From positions 4,396,501-4,460,500 of the forward strand of contig NZ_CP021112.1 of NCBI RefSeq assembly GCF_002119765.1: a DNA stretch of 64,000 nucleotides, written 5' to 3'. The notes under the pieces were generated by a model. It did no database searches, was not told where the DNA came from, and saw only the letters and a list, made by a program, of their open reading frames with translations. A program made the position numbers and the translations under genes. Shown here piece by piece: positions 9,450-19,323 of this stretch. Each line of letters begins with the position of its first letter. Positions within the stretch are counted from its first letter, which is position 1. This DNA is from Pseudorhodoplanes sinuspersici (lineage in GTDB: Bacteria; Pseudomonadota; Alphaproteobacteria; Rhizobiales; Xanthobacteraceae).

Positions 9450-9824
9450 ATGAAAACGAAACGATATGATTGCGCACCCGGCTGTCCGGTGGAGGCGACC
9501 CTCGATCTGATCGACGGCAAATGGAAGGGCGTGATTCTGTATCACCTGCAGGACGGCACACTCCGGTTTGGCGAGTTACGCAAAAAACTGAATGCCATCA
9601 CCCAGCGCATGCTGACCAAGCAATTGCGTTCGCTGGAAACGTCCGGCCTGATCACCCGCACGGTCTATGCTGAGGTGCCGCCTCGCGTGGAGTATGGCTT
9701 GTCGGCCGAGGGAAGGCGTCTGCAGCCGGTGATCGAAGCGTTGCGGCTCTGGGGTGAAGCCTATCTCGCCCGGCAGTCCAGGGAGACTGCAGAGCCGCGC
9801 AAGCGGCGTGCCCGCGCGGCATGA
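9450..9824 (+). CDS. HxlR-family transcriptional regulator
   Basis: A 124-aa winged-helix regulator. The HxlR signature is clear: YDCAPGCPVEATLDLIDGKWKG with Cys residues near the N-terminus, FGELRKKLNAITQRMLTKQLRSLE as recognition region, and VEYGLSAEGRRLQPVIEAL. N-terminal Cys residues in this family can be redox- or quinone-sensing. The shared intergenic region with the MDR gene contains AGTACT (9379-9384) and two similar motifs, GGAATAC and GGATACT; these are candidate operator parts but not a convincing palindrome. Confidence 0.92.
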   Translation: MKTKRYDCAPGCPVEATLDLIDGKWKGVILYHLQDGTLRFGELRKKLNAITQRMLTKQLRSLETSGLITRTVYAEVPPRVEYGLSAEGRRLQPVIEALRLWGEAYLARQSRETAEPRKRRARAA

Positions 9825-9898
9825 CTTGATACGTCTTCGCTGGTGGGTTGCCTTTTGCCTTATCGGCGCGGAAAGATCCGTGTTTGCTTGTTGTCAGC

Positions 9899-11413
9899 TT
9901 ACGTTGCCTCGATCGCCTTGGCCGGCCGGCGGCGCAATGCACCGAACGCCGCCCATGCCAGCAGAGCAGCCGTAATGGCCATGACGGTGGCACTGATCGG
10001 GCGTTCCAGGAACACCATGAAGTCACCGCGCGAGATTAATAACGTGCGGCGCAGGTTTTCCTCCATCAGCGGCCCCAGTACGAAGCCGAGGAGCAGCGGA
10101 GCGGGCTGAAAGTCGACCAGACGCATGGCATAGCCGAGCCCTCCAAACACCATGACCATTACGACGTCGGAGGGGCTGTTATTGATGCTGTAAACGCCGA
10201 TGCAGACGAACATCAGGATGGCGGGATACAAAAGGTGATAGGGGATCACCAAAAGCCTGATCCATAGGCCGATGAGCGGTACGTTCAGGATCACGAGCAG
10301 AACATTGCCGATCCAGAAGCTCATGACCAGGCCCCAGAACATGTCCGGATGTTTGGCCATCAGTTGCGGGCCCGGCACGATGCCGTGGATGGTGAGCGCG
10401 CCGAGCATCAGCGCCATGACGACATTGCCTGGAATGCCCAACGTCATGGTCGGAATGAACGCGGTCTGGTCGGCCGCGTTATTTGCGGCTTCCGGTGCCG
10501 TAATGCCTTCGATCGCGCCTTTTCCGAATCGGGAGGGATCGCGTGCGATTTTCTTTTCGATCGCATAGGCCATGAAAGAGGCGATCACACCCCCGGTCCC
10601 GGGCAGCGCGCCGAAGAATGAGCCGAGGCCCGTACCGCGCAATATCGGCATCCAGGAGCGGCGGACTTCGTCGCGGGTGGGAATCATCGAACGAAAGGTG
10701 ATGCTCTTGCGGTCAATCTCCCCGCGCCGGATCGTACGAATGCTTGCGATAACCTCGGAAACGCCAAAAAGACCCATGGCGACGACGACAAGGCTCACGC
10801 CATCGTATAATTCAGGGATATCGAAAGTGAAGCGCCCAGCTCCCGTCTCAAGATCGGAGCCGGCGGTGCCGAGCAAAATGCCGAGCACGACCATGGCGAT
10901 GCCCTTGAGAGCGGAGCCGCTCGAGATGGTCGAAGCCGCGACCAATCCCAACACCATCATTGAGAAATATTCGGCCGGCCCGAATTTCAGCGCAGCGCTC
11001 ACGATCAGCGGGGACAGCAGCATCATGACGACGATACCGATGCTGCCGCCGATAAAGGATGCGACCGTGGTCATCAAGAGCGCGACGCCAGCGCGGCCCT
11101 GCTTGGCCATGGGATAGCCATCGAGACAGGCGACTGCGGCCGAAGGCGTGCCGGGCAGATTGAGCAGGATCGACGCGGTAGAGCCGCCATAACTCGCCCC
11201 ATAGAACACGCCGGCCAGCATGACGATCGCGGACGTTGCGTCGAGATGAAACGTGATCGGCAGCAACAGCGAGATCGCCGCGAGTGCGCCGATGCCCGGC
11301 AATACGCCGACCAGCGTCCCGAGGAGAACGCCGACGAAACAATAAAACAGGTTGGACAGGGAGAAAGCGACCGTCAGCCCGATCGTCAGATTGTCGATGA
11401 AGCTCGCAAACAT
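9899..11413 (-). CDS. tctA: Tripartite tricarboxylate transporter large membrane subunit, TctA family
   Basis: A 504-aa polytopic inner-membrane protein with about 11-12 hydrophobic segments. The TctA signatures are present: GTLVGVLPGIGALAAISLLLPITF near the N-terminus and YGGSTASILLNLPGTPSAAVACLDGYPMAKQG. It is the permease of a TTT system that imports carboxylates using a periplasmic TctC receptor. It follows tctB by 21 bases in one operon. No TctC is encoded here; such receptors are often scattered in these genomes. The substrate cannot be told from sequence. Confidence 0.93.
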   Translation of the reverse strand: MFASFIDNLTIGLTVAFSLSNLFYCFVGVLLGTLVGVLPGIGALAAISLLLPITFHLDATSAIVMLAGVFYGASYGGSTASILLNLPGTPSAAVACLDGYPMAKQGRAGVALLMTTVASFIGGSIGIVVMMLLSPLIVSAALKFGPAEYFSMMVLGLVAASTISSGSALKGIAMVVLGILLGTAGSDLETGAGRFTFDIPELYDGVSLVVVAMGLFGVSEVIASIRTIRRGEIDRKSITFRSMIPTRDEVRRSWMPILRGTGLGSFFGALPGTGGVIASFMAYAIEKKIARDPSRFGKGAIEGITAPEAANNAADQTAFIPTMTLGIPGNVVMALMLGALTIHGIVPGPQLMAKHPDMFWGLVMSFWIGNVLLVILNVPLIGLWIRLLVIPYHLLYPAILMFVCIGVYSINNSPSDVVMVMVFGGLGYAMRLVDFQPAPLLLGFVLGPLMEENLRRTLLISRGDFMVFLERPISATVMAITAALLAWAAFGALRRRPAKAIEAT

Positions 11414-11434
11414 GAATGTCCTCGCGGCCGTTCG

Positions 11435-11899
11435 TCAGAATGACGGAATGAAAGACGGCCATATGAATGGCTGTATCGGCATGCCGAGACCGACACGGAA
11501 GATAAGCACCGCCAGTAATGACAGCGCCGCGCTGAGAAGCGCTGCTTCGACAAATCGAAGCTTATTGTCAGCGAGAACGGCCGCTAAGGTTAGCAGCACG
11601 ATCGCTGGCACGAGGCCTGCGGTCCTGATGGTGAGCGCAAACAGCAGTGTGCTGACGAGGACGGCGGCCAACGAGCGATAATCAGGCTGAGGCAGACGAC
11701 CTGGCCTGAACAATGCAGGGACGGCGACGAGCACGCCGAGGCCGGCAAGGATGTAGCCGAGTGCCATCGGAAACATGCCTGGGCCCATATGAGTGACAGT
11801 GCCGAGCGGTAAATTCTGCGCTGCATGAACAGCACAAAATACGCCCAGCGCGATCAAAGCGGCACCGCCAATGATGTCGCGATAATCACGGGTCTGCAT
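11435..11899 (-). CDS. tctB: Tripartite tricarboxylate transporter small membrane subunit, TctB family
   Basis: A 154-aa membrane protein with four predicted hydrophobic helices (IIGGAALIALGVFCAVHAA, GYILAGLGVLVAVPALF, LAAVLVSTLLFALTI, LLSAALSLLAVLIF), the size and topology of TctB. It is the first gene of the tctBA pair and pairs with TctA in the membrane. Its identity rests on topology and on its place next to tctA rather than on a strong motif. Confidence 0.82.
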   Translation of the reverse strand: MQTRDYRDIIGGAALIALGVFCAVHAAQNLPLGTVTHMGPGMFPMALGYILAGLGVLVAVPALFRPGRLPQPDYRSLAAVLVSTLLFALTIRTAGLVPAIVLLTLAAVLADNKLRFVEAALLSAALSLLAVLIFRVGLGMPIQPFIWPSFIPSF

Positions 11900-12226
11900 G
11901 AATGATCAGCCTCGTCGTGGCGTTGGATGTCTATTTGGGGAAGCAAGCAGGGGACTTTGTCCAGCACGATTTATGCGGGACGCGCCTCCTGTTTACGGCC
12001 AACCTGCCACACGTATTCCCTGCCGATACCCTGTGTACATTGACAGGTAGCTCAGACACTTGGGGCCGAAGACGCGCGCTAGGGCGTGTCGAAATTCATT
12101 CGCGAGGCTTGTTTCTTCAAGGTGTGGCAACAGGCGAAGTGCTCACGGCAGTGATATCGACTGCTTGTTCGTGCGAGCGCGACAATTCAGCGCACACAGA
12201 CAGCGGAAGCAAATGGAGCGTCTATT
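11900..12226. other. Intergenic region, no gene supported
   Basis: About 327 bases between tctB (leftward) and the 3' end of the spermidine synthase-like gene (also leftward). It should contain the tctBA promoter, but I see no clear -35/-10 pair. An open frame crosses it on the plus strand, but its translation has no domain-like or signal-like features and it runs into the opposite gene, so I do not call it. Confidence 0.6.
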
Positions 12227-13798
12227 TTATTTCTTCTTCTCTGGCCCGCCGATCGCGCCATAGAGATCGACGGGGGCGAAGTCGTCGGTGATGATTTCGC
12301 CGCGCTTGGTTTGCGATTTCACATCGGCAATGCGCTTGCCGATCATCTTCGGCAGCGAATAGCGGAACTTGTATTGTTCCTGCATCGCCTCGGCGCGCTG
12401 TGAAAGAGTCTCCGGCGAAATCTCGGCGTCGGTGACCACCGTAATCACTTCGCCTTCGCCGGACGGATAGAGATCGACCCGCTTGAAGACGTCGCCGAGT
12501 GTCAACACCGTCGAGGCATAAAGCTTCGTGCCGTCATGCACGTTAAACGCCGCTGCGCCGCCGGGATTCAGCCGATTCTTGAGAAGCTGGTAGAACTCCT
12601 TCGTCAAAAGATGGAACGGCACGAAACCGCCGTGGAACGCATCGACCAGGATCAGGTCGTATGTCTTCTTGTTGCGATTGAGATAGACGCGGCCGTCGGC
12701 GTCGAAATATTTGACGCGGTCGGAATCCGTGATGCCGAAATAGTTGCGCGCAGCGGTGATGACGCCGGGATCGATCTCGACTGTGTCGATCTGTACGCTC
12801 GGCATCGCGCGGCCGAGATAGGTCGAGATCGAGCCGCCGCCGAGGCCGATCATCAGGATGCTTTTCGGCTCGGCCGGATAGATCACCGGGACCGTCATGA
12901 ATTGGGTATAGGCGACAGGAAGGTCATCGGGATCGCGCAGGTTGGTCACCGACTCGGTGTAGTTCCAGCCCTTGAGCTGAAACGACATGGTGATTTCGTT
13001 GCGGCGCTTATGAATAAAGATGTCGTTGTATTCGGTCTCGATCCGCGTGAGCTGACCGTCCGGCTTTTTCAGAAGTTCGCTGCGCAGCTTTTCGTTGACC
13101 AGCGTATCGGCTTGCGCCTCGTTGCCAGCGAACGCGGCAAGGAGGGCCAGCAGCGATAATGCGACGGCGTTGCGGTTCTGCCGGGTGAGCGCGGGGAGCA
13201 TGATCAGCAATAATGCGGCAACGATCCCGGCCGTTCCGAGCGAGAGCGTGATCGCACGCGAGCCCATGGTCGGAATGAGGTAGAAGGTGGTGCCCAGCGT
13301 GCCGATAATCGAGCCTGCGGTGGAGACGCCATAGACCGTGCCCGACACCATGCCGCTCGACGCCGGCGATTTCAGGAGCAGCCGGATTGCGAATGGCGAA
13401 TACATGCCAAGGAATGTCACCGGGAAGAACAGGATGGTGATCGCGGAGACGAGGCTGCCGATCTTGATATCATCGATCGCATTCAGCACGACTTCCAGCA
13501 TCGGCTGGGAGAAGGCCGGCAGCACGAGGATGTAGAGGGAGCCGATCAGGACGGTAATGCCGAGGACGCGCGGGGAGGGCGTGCGGTCTGCCAGCCAGCC
13601 GCCGATGAAATAGCCGACGGTCAGTGACAGCAGCACGGTCGAGATCAGCGAGGCCCAAGTATAGATGCCGCTTCCGAAATAGGGGTTGAGGTAGCGCGAG
13701 CCGAGCATTTCGAAGCTCATGACGATGGCCCCCACCACGAAGGCGACGACATAGATGATCACCGCCGCGGCCGCGGTTCTGCCCGGAATTTCGCTCAC
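12227..13798 (-). CDS. Membrane protein fused to spermidine synthase-like domain
   Basis: A 523-aa fusion. Residues 1 to about 215 contain six or seven hydrophobic helices of the type found in fused MFS/spermidine synthase proteins. The C-terminal half (about 245-500) is a spermidine synthase/methyltransferase Rossmann fold: ILMIGLGGGSISTYLG nucleotide-binding loop, VEIDPGVI, DGRVYL and LILVDAFHGGFVPFHL. The HxxD and other polyamine-pocket residues cannot be confirmed by eye, so true aminopropyl transfer is uncertain. It is transcribed alone, divergent from the DegP-like protease. Confidence 0.85.
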   Translation of the reverse strand: MSEIPGRTAAAAVIIYVVAFVVGAIVMSFEMLGSRYLNPYFGSGIYTWASLISTVLLSLTVGYFIGGWLADRTPSPRVLGITVLIGSLYILVLPAFSQPMLEVVLNAIDDIKIGSLVSAITILFFPVTFLGMYSPFAIRLLLKSPASSGMVSGTVYGVSTAGSIIGTLGTTFYLIPTMGSRAITLSLGTAGIVAALLLIMLPALTRQNRNAVALSLLALLAAFAGNEAQADTLVNEKLRSELLKKPDGQLTRIETEYNDIFIHKRRNEITMSFQLKGWNYTESVTNLRDPDDLPVAYTQFMTVPVIYPAEPKSILMIGLGGGSISTYLGRAMPSVQIDTVEIDPGVITAARNYFGITDSDRVKYFDADGRVYLNRNKKTYDLILVDAFHGGFVPFHLLTKEFYQLLKNRLNPGGAAAFNVHDGTKLYASTVLTLGDVFKRVDLYPSGEGEVITVVTDAEISPETLSQRAEAMQEQYKFRYSLPKMIGKRIADVKSQTKRGEIITDDFAPVDLYGAIGGPEKKK

Positions 13799-13984
13799 GA
13801 AGGTCTCCTCGACACTGAATCCTGCCGTTGAACCGGATTATCGGCGACTTTCACTGCCCGGTACAAGCAGTTGCTCTCGTTGAATTATTCGCTCCAGCCG
13901 ATGAACATCATGTGTACGCGCCGGCCCTTCTATTGACGCAAGCTCCGGCCTATATCTGACCGCAGATTCGCTACGGGATTTCCT

Positions 13985-15412
<1,428 letters not shown>

Positions 15413-15433
15413 GTACCGGTTGCACCACTGGGG

Positions 15434-15589
15434 TGTCCCGGATGCAGTGCAGCGCCGCAAGCGCGTTTACGCGCGTCTTCGACGCGCTATGGCGGTGCAC
15501 TGCTAAGCCGGGACCCATCCTTCAGTTTTGCAATATCTGGGTCCCGGTTCTGCACGGCAGCGTTTCACGTTGCTGTGCGCCCGGGACAC
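15434..15589 (+). repeat. Long dispersed palindromic repeat upstream of rarA
   Basis: About 156 bases with outer ends TGTCCCGG and CCGGGACA, an inner GTGCAGCGCCGC/GCGGTGCACTGC hairpin, CCGGGACCCATC and GGGTCCCGG arms around a short AT-rich centre, and a second CAGCG/CGCTG-like arm. The nested arms pair over nearly the whole length. From general knowledge, this is a familiar repeat pattern of Bradyrhizobium-like genomes. It ends 11 bases before the rarA ATG, so it provides most of that gene's leader. Confidence 0.8.
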
Positions 15590-15599
15590 GAGACCGCTC

Positions 15600-16934
15600 A
15601 TGACGCCGCGCGCCAAGCAAAGCGGCCCCAACCTGTTCACCGCGGCAGGGCTGGACAAGAATGCGCCGCGCCCGCTGGCCGATCGGTTGCGTCCGCAGAA
15701 ACTGTTGGAGGTCGTGGGGCAGGACCACCTGCTTGGGCACGACGGCACGCTGACGCGGATGCTGGAGACGCGCTCGCTCGGCTCACTGGTGTTCTGGGGG
15801 CCGCCCGGCACCGGCAAGACCACGGTGGCGCGATTGCTGGCGCAGGAAACCGACCTGCATTTCGAGCAGATTTCCGCGATCTTCACTGGCGTTGCCGATC
15901 TGAAGAAAGTGTTCGAGCAGGCGCGCGCGCGGCGCGAGAGCGGGCAAGGCACGCTGCTGTTTGTCGACGAGATTCACCGGTTCAATCGCGCGCAGCAGGA
16001 TTCATTCCTGCCGGTGATGGAAGACGGCACCATCGTGCTTGTCGGAGCCACCACGGAAAACCCATCGTTTGAACTGAATGCGCCGCTGCTCTCGCGTGCG
16101 CGCGTGCTGGTGTTTCGTTCGCTGGACGAAGCGGCGATCGAAAAGCTGCTGGCGCGCGCCGAAGAGATCGAGGGCAAGCCGTTGCCGCTCGATGCGGATG
16201 CGCGGGCCTCGCTGATCCGCATGGCCGATGGTGATGGCAGAGCCTCTCTGACGCTGGTCGAAGAAGTGTGGCGCGCCGCGCGCGCCGGTGAAATCTTCGA
16301 TGAAGCCGGGCTGCAGAATATCGTGCAGCGCAGAGCGCCGATCTACGACAAGGGCCAGGACGGGCATTACAATCTGATTTCGGCCCTGCATAAATCCGTG
16401 CGCGGATCCGATCCCGATGCGGCGCTCTATTATCTCGCGCGCATGTTCGATGCCGGCGAAGACCCGCTCTATATCGCGCGGCGCGTCGTGCGGATGGCGG
16501 TGGAGGATATCGGGCTCGCCGATCCGCAGGCGCTGGTGATCTGCAATGCCGCCAAGGATGCTTACGATTTCCTCGGCTCTCCCGAAGGCGAGCTCGCCAT
16601 CGCACAGGCGGTGATCTATGTCGCCACCGCGCCCAAATCGAATGCCGGCTATACGGCCTATGGCGCGGCGATGCGCACCGCCAAGGAGCACGGCTCGCTG
16701 CTGCCGCCCAAGCACATCCTCAATGCGCCGACGCGCTTGATGAAGGATGAGGGCTATGGCCGCGGCTATGCCTATGACCACGACACGCAGGAAGCGTTTT
16801 CTGGCCAGAATTATTTCCCCGACGCCTTGCCGCGCCAGACATTCTACGATCCGCCCGAGCGCGGCTTCGAACGCGAGATCCGCAAGCGGCTGGATTACTG
16901 GGCCAAGCTGCGCAAAGAGCGCAATTCGTCGTAG
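15600..16934 (+). CDS. rarA: Replication-associated recombination protein A (AAA+ ATPase)
   Basis: A 444-aa clamp-loader-like ATPase (RarA/MgsA, related to eukaryotic WRNIP1) acting at stalled replication forks. Walker A is GPPGTGKTT at 67-75, Walker B LLFVDEIHRFN near 121, followed by AAA lid and the MgsA C-terminal oligomerisation domain (GHYNLISALHKSVRGSDPDAALYYLARM, GYTAYGAAM). The ATG at 15600 was chosen over an in-frame extension that would be translated from inside the palindromic repeat. Confidence 0.95.
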   Translation: MTPRAKQSGPNLFTAAGLDKNAPRPLADRLRPQKLLEVVGQDHLLGHDGTLTRMLETRSLGSLVFWGPPGTGKTTVARLLAQETDLHFEQISAIFTGVADLKKVFEQARARRESGQGTLLFVDEIHRFNRAQQDSFLPVMEDGTIVLVGATTENPSFELNAPLLSRARVLVFRSLDEAAIEKLLARAEEIEGKPLPLDADARASLIRMADGDGRASLTLVEEVWRAARAGEIFDEAGLQNIVQRRAPIYDKGQDGHYNLISALHKSVRGSDPDAALYYLARMFDAGEDPLYIARRVVRMAVEDIGLADPQALVICNAAKDAYDFLGSPEGELAIAQAVIYVATAPKSNAGYTAYGAAMRTAKEHGSLLPPKHILNAPTRLMKDEGYGRGYAYDHDTQEAFSGQNYFPDALPRQTFYDPPERGFEREIRKRLDYWAKLRKERNSS

Positions 16935-17152
16935 CGTGCCAGCGCTTTCCGGAAGAGCGGGCCTTGCGTCCATCGCTTCGGCAAGGCGGCTCACGAAACA
17001 GTGACACATCGGAGGATCGGCGCAGGCTAGACGACGTGTCTTTACCGGTTGGACTGCGGCGGGCGGCAGCCCGGCGCTGACGACGCCCGGTGAAGATCGG
17101 CTGGACTTGGGGGGTAACGCAGAAATTGGACGAATCCATTTCGAGAACCACG

Positions 17153-18337
17153 ATGGCCCTGATCGGGCCGGGGATCCTCAGCGTCTTCGGGCTTGCCTTC
17201 CTGTGGGCCTGGATCATCGAAAAGAAGCGTCACTACCTGCTTCTCCTTGCGGCCGCCCCGGTCCTGTTCGCCTTGGGCGTGATCGTCCAGGTGTTTTCCT
17301 GGCCCCCCGGCGTCGGTCCGAATGCGTTGCTGTCCGGCCTTTTCTACACACTAGCGGTGCTGCTTACGGCGGAGGCGATTGTCCGCAGGTCCGGCAAGCG
17401 GTTCGGTCTTCCGCTTGATCTCGTCTTCCTCACGGCCATCATGGGTGGCCTGTGGTATTTTGCCTATATCGCGCCGAACGTGCTCGTGCGCGTCTATATC
17501 CAGAACTTCGGATACGGGCTCATCTTCCTCGTCGCCGCTCTGTTCTTGACGCATCTGATGCGCGGCAGGCGTGTCGATCGCGTGCTGTTTTGGGTGCTGC
17601 TTGCCTTCAGCGTTCACTTTTTCGTCCGTACGGTGCTGACAATCGGCTTCAGCGCGCCAGTCGGCGTCAAAGCGTTTGGTGCATCGCTGTTCTGGCATGC
17701 GCTGCATTTGTCACTGGCGGTGCTGGGCGCAGGCCTTGCGCTGACTGTGCTTGCGGCGGCGCTGTCCGACGTGATCGACGACTTGCGCCGGGAGGGCGAG
17801 GTCGATGGGTTGACCGGTGTGCTCAACCGTCGCGCTTTCGAAAACCGTGCTTCATCTCTGATGGCTAAGGCGGAATATACACCCTGTAGCCTGGTGGCCT
17901 GCGATCTCGATCGCTTCAAAGAGATTAACGATCGTTACGGACATGCGGCCGGCGACGAGGTTTTAAGGGTTTTTGGTGATTTCCTCAGGGTGGCCATTCG
18001 TGCATCCGACCTTGCGGGACGGATTGGCGGCGAGGAGTTTGCCATTCTGCTGCCGGGCTCAACCCGGGATGACGCGTATCGGCTTGCGGAGCGCCTGCGC
18101 GTTGATTGGTCGGAGGTCGAATTTGCATGTCTTCCCGCCGGCAAACGCGTGACGTCGAGTTTCGGTATTGCCGAGGTGAGGCCAGGCGATGACCTTTTCG
18201 AACTGCTCGAGCGTGCTGACACGCAGCTGTATCAAGCCAAGGCGACGGGACGAAACCGCACGGTCTTCGACGATGCCGCCTTGTACCGGATGGCAGAACC
18301 GCTCGATCGTGAGCGCGTCGCTATTTCAAGCTCTTGA
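17153..18337 (+). CDS. Membrane-bound diguanylate cyclase (GGDEF)
   Basis: A 394-aa protein that likely makes cyclic di-GMP. About seven hydrophobic helices occupy residues 1-205, with no recognised sensor family. The GGDEF domain follows: DGLTGVLNRRAFE, then DLDRFKEINDRYGHAAGDEVL, and an active-site GGEEF at about 292-296. An inhibitory I-site RASD lies exactly five residues upstream, so product inhibition is expected. A GTG at 17090 would add 21 residues without hydrophobic character; neither start has a good ribosome binding site. It converges on an esterase gene (17-base 3' overlap). Confidence 0.9.
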   Translation: MALIGPGILSVFGLAFLWAWIIEKKRHYLLLLAAAPVLFALGVIVQVFSWPPGVGPNALLSGLFYTLAVLLTAEAIVRRSGKRFGLPLDLVFLTAIMGGLWYFAYIAPNVLVRVYIQNFGYGLIFLVAALFLTHLMRGRRVDRVLFWVLLAFSVHFFVRTVLTIGFSAPVGVKAFGASLFWHALHLSLAVLGAGLALTVLAAALSDVIDDLRREGEVDGLTGVLNRRAFENRASSLMAKAEYTPCSLVACDLDRFKEINDRYGHAAGDEVLRVFGDFLRVAIRASDLAGRIGGEEFAILLPGSTRDDAYRLAERLRVDWSEVEFACLPAGKRVTSSFGIAEVRPGDDLFELLERADTQLYQAKATGRNRTVFDDAALYRMAEPLDRERVAISSS

Positions 18338-19187
18338 TGAATTCGAGGATCGGCCCCGTTAGCGCCGTATCGTCCGTACCAATCGAATAGCCGAGCGACA
18401 GGTGGCTGTGCTGATCGAGGAGCAGCGTGCGTGGCTTGCCGCCCGGCGCATTCGCCATTGCGGCAGCCAGCTTTTCGAATTGCGAGACGAAAGGTCCCGG
18501 ATCGCGTTCGGCATAAACGAGCATGGAAGGAATGCCCAGTTTGTCGAGGCCGTTGATCGGCGAGCGCTCGGCATAGAGCGAAGCATCGTCGCCGATATAG
18601 GAGCGGTAATTGTCGGTCAGCGGGAAGGTCGTCATGTCGTAGATGCCGGAGGTCAGGATCAGCCCGGTGAGGCTGATGCCCCTCGGACCGTGGAACTGCG
18701 GCATGGCCGCGTAGGTGCCGGCATGGGTAGCTCCGGCCGAATGTCCGAACAGGATGATTTTCGACGGATCGCCGCCAAAGGTCGCAATATTGTCGATCAC
18801 CCAACGCACGGCGGCGCCAACATCTTGCGCGCCCGCCGGCCACGGGCCTTCGGGCGCCAGCCGATAGGTGATGTTGACGCCGACCAAGCCGTTGCGTGCG
18901 GCCCAGAGCGGGACATTGTCGTAATAGGGCGTGCCGGGCGTATGCTTGTTGCCGCCGGTAAAGCCGCCGCCATGAACGAAAACCAGCACCGGCCGGGTGC
19001 CGGTCGCACCTTGCGCGGTGAAGACATCGAGGATGTTGCGCTCTGCCGGTCCGTATTGGATGTTGCGGACGACGGTCACACCCGGATAGGGCTCCTTGTC
19101 GTGCATGGCGGCATAGATCGCGCCGGTCTTGGCGGGATCGATGACGCGGCCGATGGCGGCGATCTGTGCGGCGATGTCTGGGGACAT
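18321..19187 (-). CDS. Alpha/beta hydrolase (HSL-like esterase)
   Basis: A 288-aa hydrolase. HGGGF at 72-76 forms the oxyanion hole of hormone-sensitive-lipase/carboxylesterase types, and the nucleophile Ser150 lies in GHSAG. A later Asp (YAERDPG) and His (DQHSHLSL) are candidates for the rest of the triad. The start MSPDIAAQ at 19187 has AAGG upstream; an upstream extension rich in Cys/Arg is rejected. The substrate is unknown. The neighbouring diguanylate cyclase is convergent, so a shared function is not implied. Confidence 0.88.
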   Translation of the reverse strand: MSPDIAAQIAAIGRVIDPAKTGAIYAAMHDKEPYPGVTVVRNIQYGPAERNILDVFTAQGATGTRPVLVFVHGGGFTGGNKHTPGTPYYDNVPLWAARNGLVGVNITYRLAPEGPWPAGAQDVGAAVRWVIDNIATFGGDPSKIILFGHSAGATHAGTYAAMPQFHGPRGISLTGLILTSGIYDMTTFPLTDNYRSYIGDDASLYAERSPINGLDKLGIPSMLVYAERDPGPFVSQFEKLAAAMANAPGGKPRTLLLDQHSHLSLGYSIGTDDTALTGPILEFIKSLK

Positions 19188-19323
19188 GGGACGTGACCTT
19201 GGGCTTGTTTTTATGAGCCGCAGGCGACAGCGCAGGGCGCCGGAACCGCCGCAGCAGGCGAAGAGCGCTTCATAGGCATCGAAGTTTCGCTTTCGGCAAG
19301 CCATTTTGTGCTAAGGCGCCGCC

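Noticed and set aside
11902-12291. 129-codon frame in the tctB upstream gap
   Set aside because: No recognisable domain, and it runs into the opposite gene; composition is that of non-coding DNA.
15528-15599. Extended N-terminus for RarA
   Set aside because: The extra 24 codons lie in a palindromic repeat and lack similarity to the family; the ATG at 15600 gives a normal protein.
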